Below, piece after piece: positions 1 through 8,119 of a stretch of DNA of 15,385 nt; the stretch's first letter is position 1; each line of letters starts with the position of its first letter. The stretch spans positions 1 to 15,385 of the forward strand of contig JBKJVF010000215.1 in assembly GCA_046589965.1 (NCBI GenBank), in the 5' to 3' direction. Source of the stretch: JAJNPS01 sp046589965 (GTDB lineage Bacteria > Pseudomonadota > Alphaproteobacteria > Rhodobacterales > Rhodobacteraceae). A program made the translations under genes and the position numbers. The notes under the pieces were generated by a model. The model did not search any database, was not told the DNA's origin, and was given only the letters and a program-made list of their open reading frames with translations.

Positions 1-122
1 CCCATGTCATCACCCGCGATCAATGCATGTCCGGCATCCCCGAGATGATCCATTCCGTGCAGGTCGAGGCGACATTTCCGGACGGCACCAAACTGGTGAC
101 CGTCCATCACCCGATCCGATAA
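1..122 (+). CDS. ureA: Urease gamma subunit UreA, C-terminal end (partial)
   Basis: This is the last 39 residues of the small gamma subunit of urease, which with UreB and UreC forms the nickel enzyme that hydrolyses urea to ammonia and carbamate in the cytoplasm. The frame starting at base 3 reads GIPEMIHSVQVEATFPDG followed by KLVTVHHPIR and a TAA stop at 120-122. The pattern IPEM...QVEATFPDGTKLVT is the conserved C-terminus of UreA. The 5' part lies outside the window. The gene is the first visible member of a + strand urease operon. The next large gene, ureB, starts 90 bp downstream, with a short open frame in the gap. Confidence 0.93.
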   Translation, partial: HVITRDQCMSGIPEMIHSVQVEATFPDGTKLVTVHHPIR

Positions 123-134
123 AGGGGTTTGTCG

Positions 135-215
135 ATGTTGCGCATATTGCTGGACTTTTTGTCCGTTCCTCCCGCCCCGGTTCCGGCGCGCGTGACTGTG
201 CCGAGGCGCAAATGA
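135..215 (+). CDS. Possible 26-aa peptide between ureA and ureB
   Basis: A short open frame begins at ATG 135 and ends at TGA 213-215. It encodes a 26-residue basic peptide, MLRILLDFLSVPPAPVPARV followed by TVPRRK. A purine-rich AAAGGGG (121-127) sits 7 bases before its ATG, and its stop overlaps the ureB start as ATGA. That is the arrangement of a translated, coupled cistron. It has a hydrophobic first half and a Pro/Arg-rich end. I do not recognise a family. It may be a real small protein, or simply a leader that carries ribosomes to ureB. No coding statistics are possible at this length. Confidence 0.35.
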   Translation: MLRILLDFLSVPPAPVPARVTVPRRK

Positions 216-517
216 TCCCCGGCGAGGTTTTCCCGATGGCCGGCGACATCACACTGAACGCAGGGGCCCCTGTAACCGTCCTTCTGGTGGCCAATACCGG
301 TGACCGGCCCGTGCAGGTCGGCAGCCATTATCATTTTGCCGAAACCAATGCAGGCCTGTCCTTTGACCGCGCCGCCGCACGTGGCCAACGTCTGGATATC
401 GCGGCAGGCACCGCCGTGCGGTTCGAGCCTGGGCAAACGCGCGAGGTGCGGCTGGTGCCGTTGTCGGGTGGGCGCACGGTCTACGGGTTCAACGCCGCCG
501 TGATGGGAAAACTTTGA
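212..517 (+). CDS. ureB: Urease beta subunit UreB
   Basis: This 101-residue protein is the beta subunit of urease, a structural beta-rich subunit that packs against UreC in the urease trimer. It opens with MIPGEVFPMAGDITLNAG, the typical UreB start, and contains the conserved stretch GDRPVQVGSHYHFAETN and the end VYGFNAAVMGKL. The length matches the family norm of about 100 residues. The frame is open upstream to base 23, but MIPGE is the conserved N-terminus. GAGG (203-206) lies 5 bases before the ATG at 212, so the longer start is rejected. Its start overlaps the stop of the 26-aa frame (ATGA) and its TGA overlaps the next gene's ATG (TGATG, 515-519), which suggests translational coupling on both sides. 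Confidence 0.95.
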   Translation: MIPGEVFPMAGDITLNAGAPVTVLLVANTGDRPVQVGSHYHFAETNAGLSFDRAAARGQRLDIAAGTAVRFEPGQTREVRLVPLSGGRTVYGFNAAVMGKL

Positions 518-846
518 TGGCCCGCCGTCGTACCGCCCTTGTCACCCCCGTCGAGGTAATGCAGGTGCAGATCCAGTCCGCCATGATGCTGGCCGAGGCG
601 AACATGGTCATCGCGATGCGCCTTTGGGGCATGGCAGGCCTGTGGCAAACCCGACCGGGTGAAAACACCCGCATGGTCGCGGAAAAGTCTGCTGCCGCCA
701 AATCATCGGCCACCGCGATGAACCGCGCCGCGATGACCGGCAAAAGCCCCGCTGCCGTCGCGCTGGCAGGCCTGAAACCCCTGCGCGCCAAAACCCGCGC
801 CAATGCCGCCACGCTGTCCAGACGCGGACCCGGCACACCCGGCTGA
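517..846 (+). CDS. Small phasin-like / 'antifreeze'-type protein inside the urease operon
   Basis: A 109-residue Ala/Met-rich, basic protein lies between ureB and ureC. The N-terminal part (about residues 11-50: VEVMQVQIQSAMMLAEANM, then MRLWGMAGLWQTRPGEN) looks helical and amphipathic, and is followed by RMVAEKSAAA and a basic Ala-rich tail ending RRGPGTPG. The pattern of a Met-rich helix, a Trp/Pro step and then RMV.EK recalls small phasin-like proteins that are often auto-annotated as 'antifreeze protein' in Rhodobacterales genomes. That family assignment is from memory and weak. The ATG at 517 overlaps the ureB stop and the gene ends 17 bp before ureC, so it is co-transcribed and probably translated. 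It is not a known urease subunit or nickel chaperone, and no function can be assigned. Confidence 0.7.
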   Translation: MARRRTALVTPVEVMQVQIQSAMMLAEANMVIAMRLWGMAGLWQTRPGENTRMVAEKSAAAKSSATAMNRAAMTGKSPAAVALAGLKPLRAKTRANAATLSRRGPGTPG

Positions 847-863
847 CCCTTTCGGAGACCCCC

Positions 864-2572
<1,709 letters not shown>

Positions 2573-2573
<1 letters not shown>

Positions 2574-2578
2574 GGTGA
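2573..2578 (+). promoter_or_regulatory. Ribosome-binding site of the HNH gene, overlapping the ureC stop
   Basis: The sequence TGAGGTGATAACGTG runs from the ureC stop into the GTG start of the HNH gene. AGGTGA (2573-2578) is a strong Shine-Dalgarno match 4 bases before GTG 2583, and its first base is the last base of the ureC TGA. Ribosomes ending ureC are well placed to start on the endonuclease gene. The GTG start may keep its level down. Confidence 0.6.
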
Positions 2579-2582
2579 TAAC

Positions 2583-3326
2583 GTGCCCCCAGTTCCCAAA
2601 GCGGCGTTCGAGCGATGCTTCGATCTTGCCCTCGACCTCTATGACGGAAAAGGAATGGCGAAGGACGTGGTTGAAGAGGTGGCGGCTTTAGGAATGAACC
2701 CAACTTCGGCCCGTGACACAATTTATGTCATCCGCTGCATGGCCGAAGGACGTCGTTACGCGCGCGGCTTGAGCGCGCCCCAAACGGATTTTGTCCTTGG
2801 CAAAATATACGAAAGTTTGAGTTCAGCCCGGTTTGAAAGTGCTATGAAGGCACTTGATGGGCATATTGACTACTACGAAGGGATCCGCGCCGTCAAAATG
2901 CACGCTCTCAGGGGCGTTCTCGCAAAGTTTGACGCTTTGCGGATGCCAATTCCTGACATCGGAACCCTTCTAGTTCAGGAGGCCGCCGCCGTTGCCGTTG
3001 CCCTTGCTGGCACTCCGGCAGCTCGCGCCAACCGCCTTGCAAATGCCGACCCGATCCCCAAAATCGTCACCGTCACGACCCAAGTCTACCTCCGCAACCC
3101 TGATGTCGTGGCTACTGTCCTCCTCCGGGCGGACGGTACCTGCGAGGGTTGCAGCAAACCTGCACCCTTCCTCAAACAGGTGGATGGTCGCCCCTATCTC
3201 GAAGTTCATCACATGCATCGCCTTGCCGACGGCGGCCCAGACACCGTGGCAAACGCGATTGCTCTGTGCCCCAATTGCCATCGTGAAGCGCATCATGGGG
3301 TGGAGCGAGGAAGGTTCTGTCGATGA
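2583..3326 (+). CDS. Free-standing HNH endonuclease inserted after ureC
   Basis: A 247-residue protein starts at GTG 2583. The N-terminal 150 or so residues appear largely helical (FERCFDLALDLYDGKG at the start) and match no domain I can name. The C-terminal 65 residues form a clear HNH nuclease domain. It has a zinc knuckle, C187-x2-C190 (TCEGCSKPAPF) with C229-x2-C232 (LCPNCHREAHHG), and the catalytic HNH residues H209/H210 (YLEVHHMHRLADGGPD), N224 and H233. The layout is that of the McrA-like/HNH domains used in restriction, defence and homing. Its base composition looks visibly less GC-rich than the urease genes, consistent with transfer. It interrupts the usual ureC-ureE order and is flanked by two copies of the ureC 3' end, which points to a homing-type role. 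A modification-dependent restriction enzyme is the main alternative. The stop is followed directly, in the same frame, by the displaced ureC tail. Confidence 0.88.
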   Translation: MPPVPKAAFERCFDLALDLYDGKGMAKDVVEEVAALGMNPTSARDTIYVIRCMAEGRRYARGLSAPQTDFVLGKIYESLSSARFESAMKALDGHIDYYEGIRAVKMHALRGVLAKFDALRMPIPDIGTLLVQEAAAVAVALAGTPAARANRLANADPIPKIVTVTTQVYLRNPDVVATVLLRADGTCEGCSKPAPFLKQVDGRPYLEVHHMHRLADGGPDTVANAIALCPNCHREAHHGVERGRFCR

Positions 3327-3443
3327 CTTACACCGAAGCTGGAGGTCAACCCCGAAACCTACGAGGTCCGCGCCGACGGCGAATTGCTGATCTGCGAACC
3401 CGCGAAAGAGTTGCCGCTGGCGCAGCGATATTTCCTGTATTGA
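3327..3443 (+). pseudogene. Displaced second copy of the ureC 3' end
   Basis: Directly after the HNH stop, the frame reads LTPKLEVNPETYEVRADG, then ELLICEPAKELPLAQRYFLY and TGA at 3441-3443. The last 33 residues are identical to the end of the intact UreC upstream. There is no start codon or upstream ureC sequence, so this is a remnant. Over 102 aligned bases (3342-3443 against 2472-2573) there are 12 differences, all silent third-position changes. Both copies therefore evolved under selection as real UreC tails, so this is more than a fresh tandem duplication. The remnant's upstream residues (TPKLEV) differ from the current gene's (TPHIEV), so homology starts at or just after the HNH stop. 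It is probably the original ureC tail. Confidence 0.9.
3342..3443 (+). repeat. Direct repeat copy 2: ureC tail after the HNH gene
   Basis: This is the right copy of the 102-bp repeat: 90 of 102 bases match the left copy and the encoded residues are identical. Recombination between the copies would delete exactly 870 bp, remove the HNH gene and leave an intact ureC. Confidence 0.95.
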
Positions 3444-3466
3444 TCGGTCCGGTCAGTTGGACGCGA

Positions 3467-3652
3467 TCACGCCCGTTGCCAGACAGAGGCCGACCGCGGC
3501 ATCGCGTTGCGCTGCATCGGCCAGCCGGGACGAAAGACCGGCACCACGGGTTGGGCATCGGCGATCCGTGTCAGCACCTCTTCGCGCGCGGCAAGGCGGG
3601 CGATGGTGGCGCGAATTTCAACAAGCTCTTCGGCGAGGGAAAGGCTGTGCAT
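3467..3652 (-). CDS. Small coiled-coil protein antisense to the urease operon
   Basis: A 61-residue protein on the - strand lies between the ureC remnant and ureE. It begins MHSLSLAEELVEIRATIARL, a clear heptad-like amphipathic helix (about residues 4-30), and continues to PVFRPGWPMQRNAMPR and a basic end. AAGGAG lies 6 bases before its ATG, an excellent ribosome-binding site. The open frame extends further upstream through ureE, but that extension is an antisense shadow and MHSLSL has the ribosome-binding site. Short helix plus 'RPGWP-x-x-R' proteins seem familiar as conserved hypotheticals in Rhodobacterales, but I cannot name a family. It lies downstream of the remnant and so probably predates the HNH insertion. 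No function is assigned. Confidence 0.6.
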   Translation of the reverse strand: MHSLSLAEELVEIRATIARLAAREEVLTRIADAQPVVPVFRPGWPMQRNAMPRSASVWQRA

Positions 3653-3727
3653 GATGGCTCCTTGTCCTTGGTTGCATTCCTGTCCAGCGTCACCCAGCTT
3701 GGTTAAAACTTTGCAAAAGAACGCATC

Positions 3728-4180
3728 ATGACTGATCTGCCCACAGCCGCGTCCATCCACCCTGCTGGCCGCTGGCCGCGCCTTGCGACCGGGCGCGTGA
3801 CGCTTGGCTATGACGAACGGTTCCTGCGTCGCAAACGGCTGGTGACCACGGCGGGCGACAGTTTCATGGTGGATCTGGCCGAGACGACGAACCTGCACGC
3901 AGGGGACGCCTTCGAACTGACGGATGGCCGCCTGATCGAGGTGGTCGCGGCGGATGAAGATGTGCTGGTCGTGACCGGCGATCTGCCCCGCCTCGCCTGG
4001 CATATCGGCAATCGCCACACGCCCTGCGAGGTCCGGGCGGACCAATTGATCATCCGCGCCGATCATGTGCTGGCCGCGATGCTGGCGGGGTTGGGGGCAG
4101 GGGTGACCGCTGCCCGGATGCCCTTTACGCCCGAAGGCGGCGCTTATGGGATGGGCCGCACGATGGGGCATGCGCATTGA
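3728..4180 (+). CDS. ureE: Urease accessory protein UreE (nickel chaperone)
   Basis: UreE binds nickel and delivers it to UreG and the apo-urease activation complex. The 150-residue protein has the two-domain UreE plan. The N-terminal part (LATGRVTLGYDERFLRRKRL) is the peptide-binding domain. The C-terminal metal-binding domain contains LAWHIGNRHTPCEV with H92 and H97, where H97 corresponds to the conserved interface nickel ligand. The end is a very short histidine tail, GHAH, instead of the long poly-His of Klebsiella UreE, so its nickel storage capacity is low. The ATG at 3728 has only a weak purine stretch (AAAAGAA) before it. The gene is 284 bp after the ureC remnant and its stop overlaps the ureF start. 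Confidence 0.94.
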   Translation: MTDLPTAASIHPAGRWPRLATGRVTLGYDERFLRRKRLVTTAGDSFMVDLAETTNLHAGDAFELTDGRLIEVVAADEDVLVVTGDLPRLAWHIGNRHTPCEVRADQLIIRADHVLAAMLAGLGAGVTAARMPFTPEGGAYGMGRTMGHAH

Positions 4181-4842
4181 CGCAAAGCCTGGACCGCCTG
4201 AGCCTGATGCAATGGCTGTCGCCCGCTTTTCCGACTGGCGCTTTTGCCTATTCGCACGGGTTGGAACAAGTGATCGCGGATGGGGGCTTGCGTGACGCGG
4301 CGGGCCTGCGGGACTGGATCAGGGATATCTTGCTGCACGGCGCGGGACGCAATGATGCGCTGTTGCTGGTCGCCGGCCTGAACCCCGATGCCGACCGGGA
4401 CGGCCTTGACGACATGTCGCGCGCGTTGGTGCCATCATCTGAACGGCTGCACGAAACCATGGCGCAGGGTACGGCCTTTGCGCAGACCGTCGCCGCGATC
4501 ACCGGACGTGCGCTGGCACCAAGGCCCTTGCCGTTGGCGGTAGCCGAAGCCGCCTGCGATCTGGCGCTTGCCCCGGCTGAAATCGTCGCGCTTTACCTGC
4601 ATGCCTTCGCCGCCAATCTGGTGTCCGTTGCGGTCCGCTTTGCGCCCCTTGGGCAGACCGAAGGGCAGGCGGCCCTGGCAGCGCTGCATGGGGCGATCGC
4701 CGATCTTGCCACCGATGCGGCGCAATCTGCGACCGGTCGCAGCCCCGCGGATCTGGTTGGCATGATGACATCCGGCACGCTTGGCGCGGACCTGTCGGCG
4801 ATGCAGCATGAAACGATGGATGTAAGGATTTACCGCACATGA
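4177..4842 (+). CDS. ureF: Urease accessory protein UreF
   Basis: UreF is an all-helical scaffold that works with UreD and UreG to insert nickel into apo-urease and helps control the UreG GTPase. The 221-residue protein begins with the conserved LSLMQWLSPAFPTGAFAYSH, followed by GLEQVIADG, and carries the usual C-terminal SGTLGADLSAMQHETMDVRIYR. The start is TTG 4177, which overlaps the ureE TGA as TTGA. The first ATG (4207) would fall inside the conserved first helix, so TTG is preferred. Its TGA overlaps the ureG ATG (ATGA). The overlaps on both sides suggest coupled synthesis of E, F and G. Confidence 0.95.
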   Translation: MTQSLDRLSLMQWLSPAFPTGAFAYSHGLEQVIADGGLRDAAGLRDWIRDILLHGAGRNDALLLVAGLNPDADRDGLDDMSRALVPSSERLHETMAQGTAFAQTVAAITGRALAPRPLPLAVAEAACDLALAPAEIVALYLHAFAANLVSVAVRFAPLGQTEGQAALAALHGAIADLATDAAQSATGRSPADLVGMMTSGTLGADLSAMQHETMDVRIYRT

Positions 4843-5471
4843 GCCATGGCCCCCTGCGCGTCGGCATCGGCGGCCCTGTGGGCGTCGGCAAGACGACCCT
4901 GACCGAACATCTGGCCCGCGCGCTGGCGCATCGCTGTTCAATGGCGGTGATCACCAACGACATCTACACGCGCGAGGATGCAGATTACCTGCTGCGGGCG
5001 CAGGTGCTGCCTGCCAACCGCATCCGGGGGGTGGAGACCGGGGGCTGCCCGCATACCGCGATCCGCGAGGATGCCTCGATCAACCTTGCTGCGGTGGCCG
5101 AGCTGAACGCGCTGCATCCGGGCCTTGATCTGATCCTGATCGAATCTGGCGGCGACAATCTGGCGGCGACCTTCAGCCCGGAACTGGCCGACCTCACGAT
5201 CTATGTCATCGACACCGCGGCAGGTCAGGACATTCCGCGCAAACGCGGCCCCGGTCTGGCGCGGTCTGACCTTCTGGTCGTCAACAAGACCGACCTCGCG
5301 CCGCATGTTGGGGTCGATCTGGCATTGTTGGAGTCCGATACCAAAGCGGCGCGCGGCACGCGTCCCTATGTGATGGCGCGCATCCGGCAGGGTGTCGGGC
5401 TGGATCAGATCGTGGCGTTTCTGGAACGCGAAGGCGGGCTGACCCTGACGCCGTCCCAGCGTGCGGAATAA
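4839..5471 (+). CDS. ureG: Urease accessory GTPase UreG
   Basis: UreG is a SIMIBI-class GTPase whose GTP hydrolysis drives nickel transfer into urease. The 210-residue protein shows the P-loop GGPVGVGKTT (residues 11-20), the nickel-binding C70-P71-H72 motif (VETGGCPHTAIRED), the switch region ESGGDNLAATFSPELAD and the guanine-specifying NKTD (149-152). The length is typical. The ATG overlaps the ureF stop. It is the last gene of the operon and its TAA is followed within 2 bases by a hairpin terminator. Confidence 0.97.
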   Translation: MSHGPLRVGIGGPVGVGKTTLTEHLARALAHRCSMAVITNDIYTREDADYLLRAQVLPANRIRGVETGGCPHTAIREDASINLAAVAELNALHPGLDLILIESGGDNLAATFSPELADLTIYVIDTAAGQDIPRKRGPGLARSDLLVVNKTDLAPHVGVDLALLESDTKAARGTRPYVMARIRQGVGLDQIVAFLEREGGLTLTPSQRAE

Positions 5472-5472
5472 G

Positions 5473-5500
5473 AAAAGGCGGACCCCTCGGCCCGCCTTTT
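5473..5500. terminator. Bidirectional intrinsic terminator between ureG and cycA
   Basis: AAAAGGCGG (5473-5481) pairs perfectly with CCGCCTTTT (5492-5500) around a 10-base loop, so each strand shows a GC stem followed by a T run. The + strand copy ends the urease operon 2 bases after the ureG stop. The - strand copy lies 23-50 bases beyond the cycA stop. Convergent operons therefore share one terminator. Confidence 0.85.
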
Positions 5501-5522
5501 CCTTGTCATTCAGGCGTGTCGA

Positions 5523-5960
5523 TTATGGCGCAGGCACGGCCGGTGACAGCGACACGATATAGGCCCAGACGTTGGCGGCATCGTCAGCCTTGGGCAGCTT
5601 GAACTGCATCTTGCCCTTGGCACCCTTGTCGTCCAGTTTCGTTTTCAGGAACTTGGACGGGTCGGCAACGTATTCGACAAAACTGGCTTCGTCCCAGACA
5701 AAACCGGTGGCCCCAAGGGCGATCATGTCCTCGCCATACTTGAAGTCGGGATAGGCGCCCGCGACGCGGCCCGGCATGCCGTACAGGTTCGGGCCGGTCT
5801 TGGAGTTTTTGCCGCCCAGCACTTCACCCGCCTCATTGGCGATGACGTGGCAGGTCTGGCATTTGGCAAAGACCTTTTCGCCGGCAGCAGCATCACCGGC
5901 CGCCAAAGCCGGGGCGCCAGTCAAAGCCGCAAGTGCAAAGGCGGTAAGTGTCAGTCTCAT
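5523..5960 (-). CDS. cycA: Cytochrome c2 (soluble electron donor to the reaction centre)
   Basis: This is a 145-residue periplasmic c-type cytochrome. It starts MRLTLTAFALAALTGAPALA, a Sec signal peptide with likely cleavage after residue 20. The haem site is C34-x-x-C37-H38 (CQTCHVI). The stretches KTGPNLYG and WDEASFVEYVADPSKFL are shared with Rhodobacter cytochrome c2. M118 in GKMQFKLP is the likely axial haem ligand. It should shuttle electrons from the bc1 complex to the photo-oxidised reaction centre. The longer frame up to 6056 lacks a signal at its start. ATG 5960 has GGAGG 6 bases upstream and is preferred. It lies at the end of the photosynthesis cluster, 105 bp after hemA, with room for its own promoter. 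Confidence 0.93.
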   Translation of the reverse strand: MRLTLTAFALAALTGAPALAAGDAAAGEKVFAKCQTCHVIANEAGEVLGGKNSKTGPNLYGMPGRVAGAYPDFKYGEDMIALGATGFVWDEASFVEYVADPSKFLKTKLDDKGAKGKMQFKLPKADDAANVWAYIVSLSPAVPAP

Positions 5961-5992
5961 AGAGGTCCTCCCGAGGAACAATTTATACCTGC

Positions 5993-6020
5993 AATCTAGA
6001 CTTCGGGGCAGGATTGGCAA
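5993..6020 (-). promoter_or_regulatory. Candidate promoter for cycA
   Basis: In the 105-bp hemA-cycA gap, the - strand carries TTGCCA (6020-6015), a 16-base spacer and TAGATT (5998-5993), a plausible sigma-70-type pair about 33 bases upstream of the cycA start. A TATAAA at 5987-5982 is an alternative -10 without a good -35. This is visual matching only. Confidence 0.3.
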
Positions 6021-6065
6021 GCGGCCTTGCTCGTGCCTTGGCAAAGTGGCGATCACAAGCTTGCG

Positions 6066-7277
6066 TCAGGCCACGGCATGAGCCAGCGCGCACCGCGCCC
6101 AAAGAGCGGTCAGTGCGGTGACCAGATGGTCGATATCCGCCTCAGTATGCAAAGGCCCGGGGGTGATGCGCAGCCGTTCGGTGCCTTTGGGGACCGTCGG
6201 ATAGTTGATCGGCTGCACATAGATGCCCCAGTCATGCATCAGGATGTCGCTGATCATGCGGCATTTGACCGGATCGCCGATCATCACCGGGATGATATGG
6301 CTGTCGTTTTTCATATGCGGGATGCCAACCCGGTCAAGGCGTGATCGCAGTAGGGCGACGCGGGCCTTTTGTGCGGCGCGTTCCTCGCTGCTGCCCTTGA
6401 GATGCTGGATCGAGGCGGTTGCCGCGGCGGCCACCGCCGGAGGCAAGGCGGTGGTGAAAATGAATCCGCTGGCAAAGCTGCGGATGAAATCGCACATGGC
6501 CTCGGACCCAGTGATATAGCCACCGACCACACCGAATGCCTTGCCAAGGGTGCCCTCGATCAGATCGATCCGGTGCGCCAGCCCCAATTCCTCGCTGATG
6601 CCGCCACCACGCGGGCCGTACATGCCGACCGCATGCACCTCGTCGATATAGGACATCGCGCCATGTGCCTCGCAGACCTCGACGATCTCGCGGATCGGGG
6701 CGATGTCGCCGTCCATGCTGTAGACGGATTCAAACGCCACGATCTTGGGCCGGTCGCCCACGGCATGCAGCTTGCGGTCAAGGTCGCGCCAGTCGTTATG
6801 CTTCCACAATACCTTGTCGGCGCGGGAGTGGCGGATGCCTTCGATCATCGAGGCATGATTGCCCGCGTCCGACAGGATCACCGCATTCGGGATGCGCGCG
6901 CCAAGGGTCGACAAGGCGGCCCAGTTCGACACGTACCCGGATGTGAACAACAGCGCGCGTTCCTTGCCGTGCAGATCGGCCAACTCCGCCTCAAGTGCCA
7001 GGTGATGCACCGAATTGCCCGAAATGTTGCGCGTACCGCCAGCACCGGTGCCGCAGGCATGCACGGTGTCGACCATGGCTTGGACCACCGTCGGGTGCTG
7101 ACCCATGCCGAGGTAGTCATTGGAACACCAGACCGTGACGTTCTCCACCGCGCCATCCTTGTGGCGCGCGGCCTTGGGAAAGGCGCCGCATTGACGCTCC
7201 AGATCGGCAAAGACGCGGTAATTGCCGTCGGCCCGCAAGGCATCAAGCTGGCTTTTGAAAAGGCTGTCAAAGTCCAT
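6066..7277 (-). CDS. hemA: 5-aminolevulinate synthase HemA
   Basis: HemA condenses glycine with succinyl-CoA using pyridoxal phosphate, the first step of tetrapyrrole synthesis by the Shemin pathway. It feeds both haem and bacteriochlorophyll. The protein has 403 residues from ATG 7277. Visible signatures are NYRVFADLERQCGAFPKA, GTGAGGTRNISG (glycine-rich), NHASMIEGIRHS, the D/H cofactor region YIDEVHAVGMYGPRGGG, and the Schiff-base lysine K246 in EGTLGKAFGVVGGY. The end WGIYVQPINYPTVPKGTERL is typical. A GTG at 7286 overlaps the puhE stop (GTGA) and would add three residues. The family usually starts with MD, which favours 7277, but coupled initiation at GTG is possible. Position inside the photosynthesis cluster suggests this copy serves phototrophic demand. 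Confidence 0.95.
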   Translation of the reverse strand: MDFDSLFKSQLDALRADGNYRVFADLERQCGAFPKAARHKDGAVENVTVWCSNDYLGMGQHPTVVQAMVDTVHACGTGAGGTRNISGNSVHHLALEAELADLHGKERALLFTSGYVSNWAALSTLGARIPNAVILSDAGNHASMIEGIRHSRADKVLWKHNDWRDLDRKLHAVGDRPKIVAFESVYSMDGDIAPIREIVEVCEAHGAMSYIDEVHAVGMYGPRGGGISEELGLAHRIDLIEGTLGKAFGVVGGYITGSEAMCDFIRSFASGFIFTTALPPAVAAAATASIQHLKGSSEERAAQKARVALLRSRLDRVGIPHMKNDSHIIPVMIGDPVKCRMISDILMHDWGIYVQPINYPTVPKGTERLRITPGPLHTEADIDHLVTALTALWARCALAHAVA

Positions 7278-7282
7278 CGCGG

Positions 7283-8119
7283 TCACTTTCTGCTATTGCG
7301 TATCGGGCCCGTCACGGCGGGTTCGCTCAAAGGGGTCGAAAAGACGGTTGGCACGGCGTCAGGCAACATCCAGCGCCACAGTTTCTGGTCGGGCAGGGGC
7401 AGCACCATGAACCAATGCTCCAAAAGTGCGAGGCATGTCAGTGCTGCAAGAAACACAAAGCCCACAAATCCGGCCTCGGTCGTCGCGGAATAGGCGCGTT
7501 CCATCCAGCAGGCGGCCGCAAAGGACAAGGCCGTGACGGATACCGGAAACACCCAGTTCATCGGGGCGATGCGGAAATGGCTGGCCATATGCGCCAAGGG
7601 GCGTGGCAGGAATTCGGTATGGATGCGGGGAACCCCGAAAAAGAGGTTCAGCTTGGCAGAGATGCGGGCGAAAAACAGCACCATGAAGGTCCAGACCGCC
7701 ACCGCGTTGTCGATGCCGACCGACATGCGCGCCATCACGACCAAGGTGCCGAACAGCGCCAGCTCGTGCCAGGCAATGGTGCCAAACGCCCGTACAAAGC
7801 GGTCATACTGCGAGGCGTCGGGCGGGCAAGGCTGGCTGTTGGGTCCGGTAATGACGCCAGACAGGAACGCAAGCTCGATCCAGCCCCAGATGGCCAGTGC
7901 CGACAAGAACGAGATGTAGACCCCCAGCACGCTGGCATCACCACGCGTGGCCATAAAGCCGTATGCGCCCGCGACCAGCAAGGGAAAGCCCCCGACCACC
8001 GACCAAAGATGGGCAGAAGGTCCGCCTTGGTCGGCGCGGCGGACGCGCCACAGGATCGCCCCGGTGGAGAACCACCACAGAAACAGCGCCGACAGCACCA
8101 CGATCCACGGATTAGTCAT
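7283..8119 (-). CDS. puhE: Photosynthetic complex assembly protein PuhE
   Basis: This 278-residue polytopic membrane protein is of the PuhE (DUF3623) type, found next to acsF and puhABC in purple bacteria and linked to normal photosystem levels. Its exact biochemical role is unsettled. It begins MTNPWIVVLSALFLWWFSTG, a first membrane helix, followed by several more (VGGFPLLVAGAYGFM, FLSALAIWGWIELAFLSGV, LALFGTLVVMARM, AVAVWTFMVLFFARI, PVSVTALSFAAACWM, GFVGFVFLAALTCLALLE). The family-like segment KLNLFFGVPRIHTEFLP lies in the middle. The start is ATG 8119, with AGAGGTG six bases upstream. A TTG at 8179 in the same open frame is rejected. The ribosome-binding site is inside a 13-bp hairpin. The TGA overlaps a GTG in front of hemA. 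Confidence 0.9.
   Translation of the reverse strand: MTNPWIVVLSALFLWWFSTGAILWRVRRADQGGPSAHLWSVVGGFPLLVAGAYGFMATRGDASVLGVYISFLSALAIWGWIELAFLSGVITGPNSQPCPPDASQYDRFVRAFGTIAWHELALFGTLVVMARMSVGIDNAVAVWTFMVLFFARISAKLNLFFGVPRIHTEFLPRPLAHMASHFRIAPMNWVFPVSVTALSFAAACWMERAYSATTEAGFVGFVFLAALTCLALLEHWFMVLPLPDQKLWRWMLPDAVPTVFSTPLSEPAVTGPIRNSRK

Noticed and set aside
23..211. N-terminal extension of UreB upstream of MIPGE
   Set aside because: The region codes for the ureA end and a spacer. UreB proteins begin at MIPGE, and a ribosome-binding site precedes that ATG.
3323..3706. 127-aa + strand frame starting at the HNH stop
   Set aside because: It reads the ureC remnant out of frame and then runs through the antisense small gene. 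It has no family features.
5961..6065. PpsR/CrtJ-type TGT-N12-ACA operator near cycA and in the other intergenic gaps
   Set aside because: The TGT triplets I checked by eye are not followed by ACA at the right spacing. No convincing site was found.
6369..7493. 374-aa open frame on the + strand opposite hemA
   Set aside because: It mirrors hemA codon structure, has no motifs or ribosome-binding site, and hemA is unambiguous.
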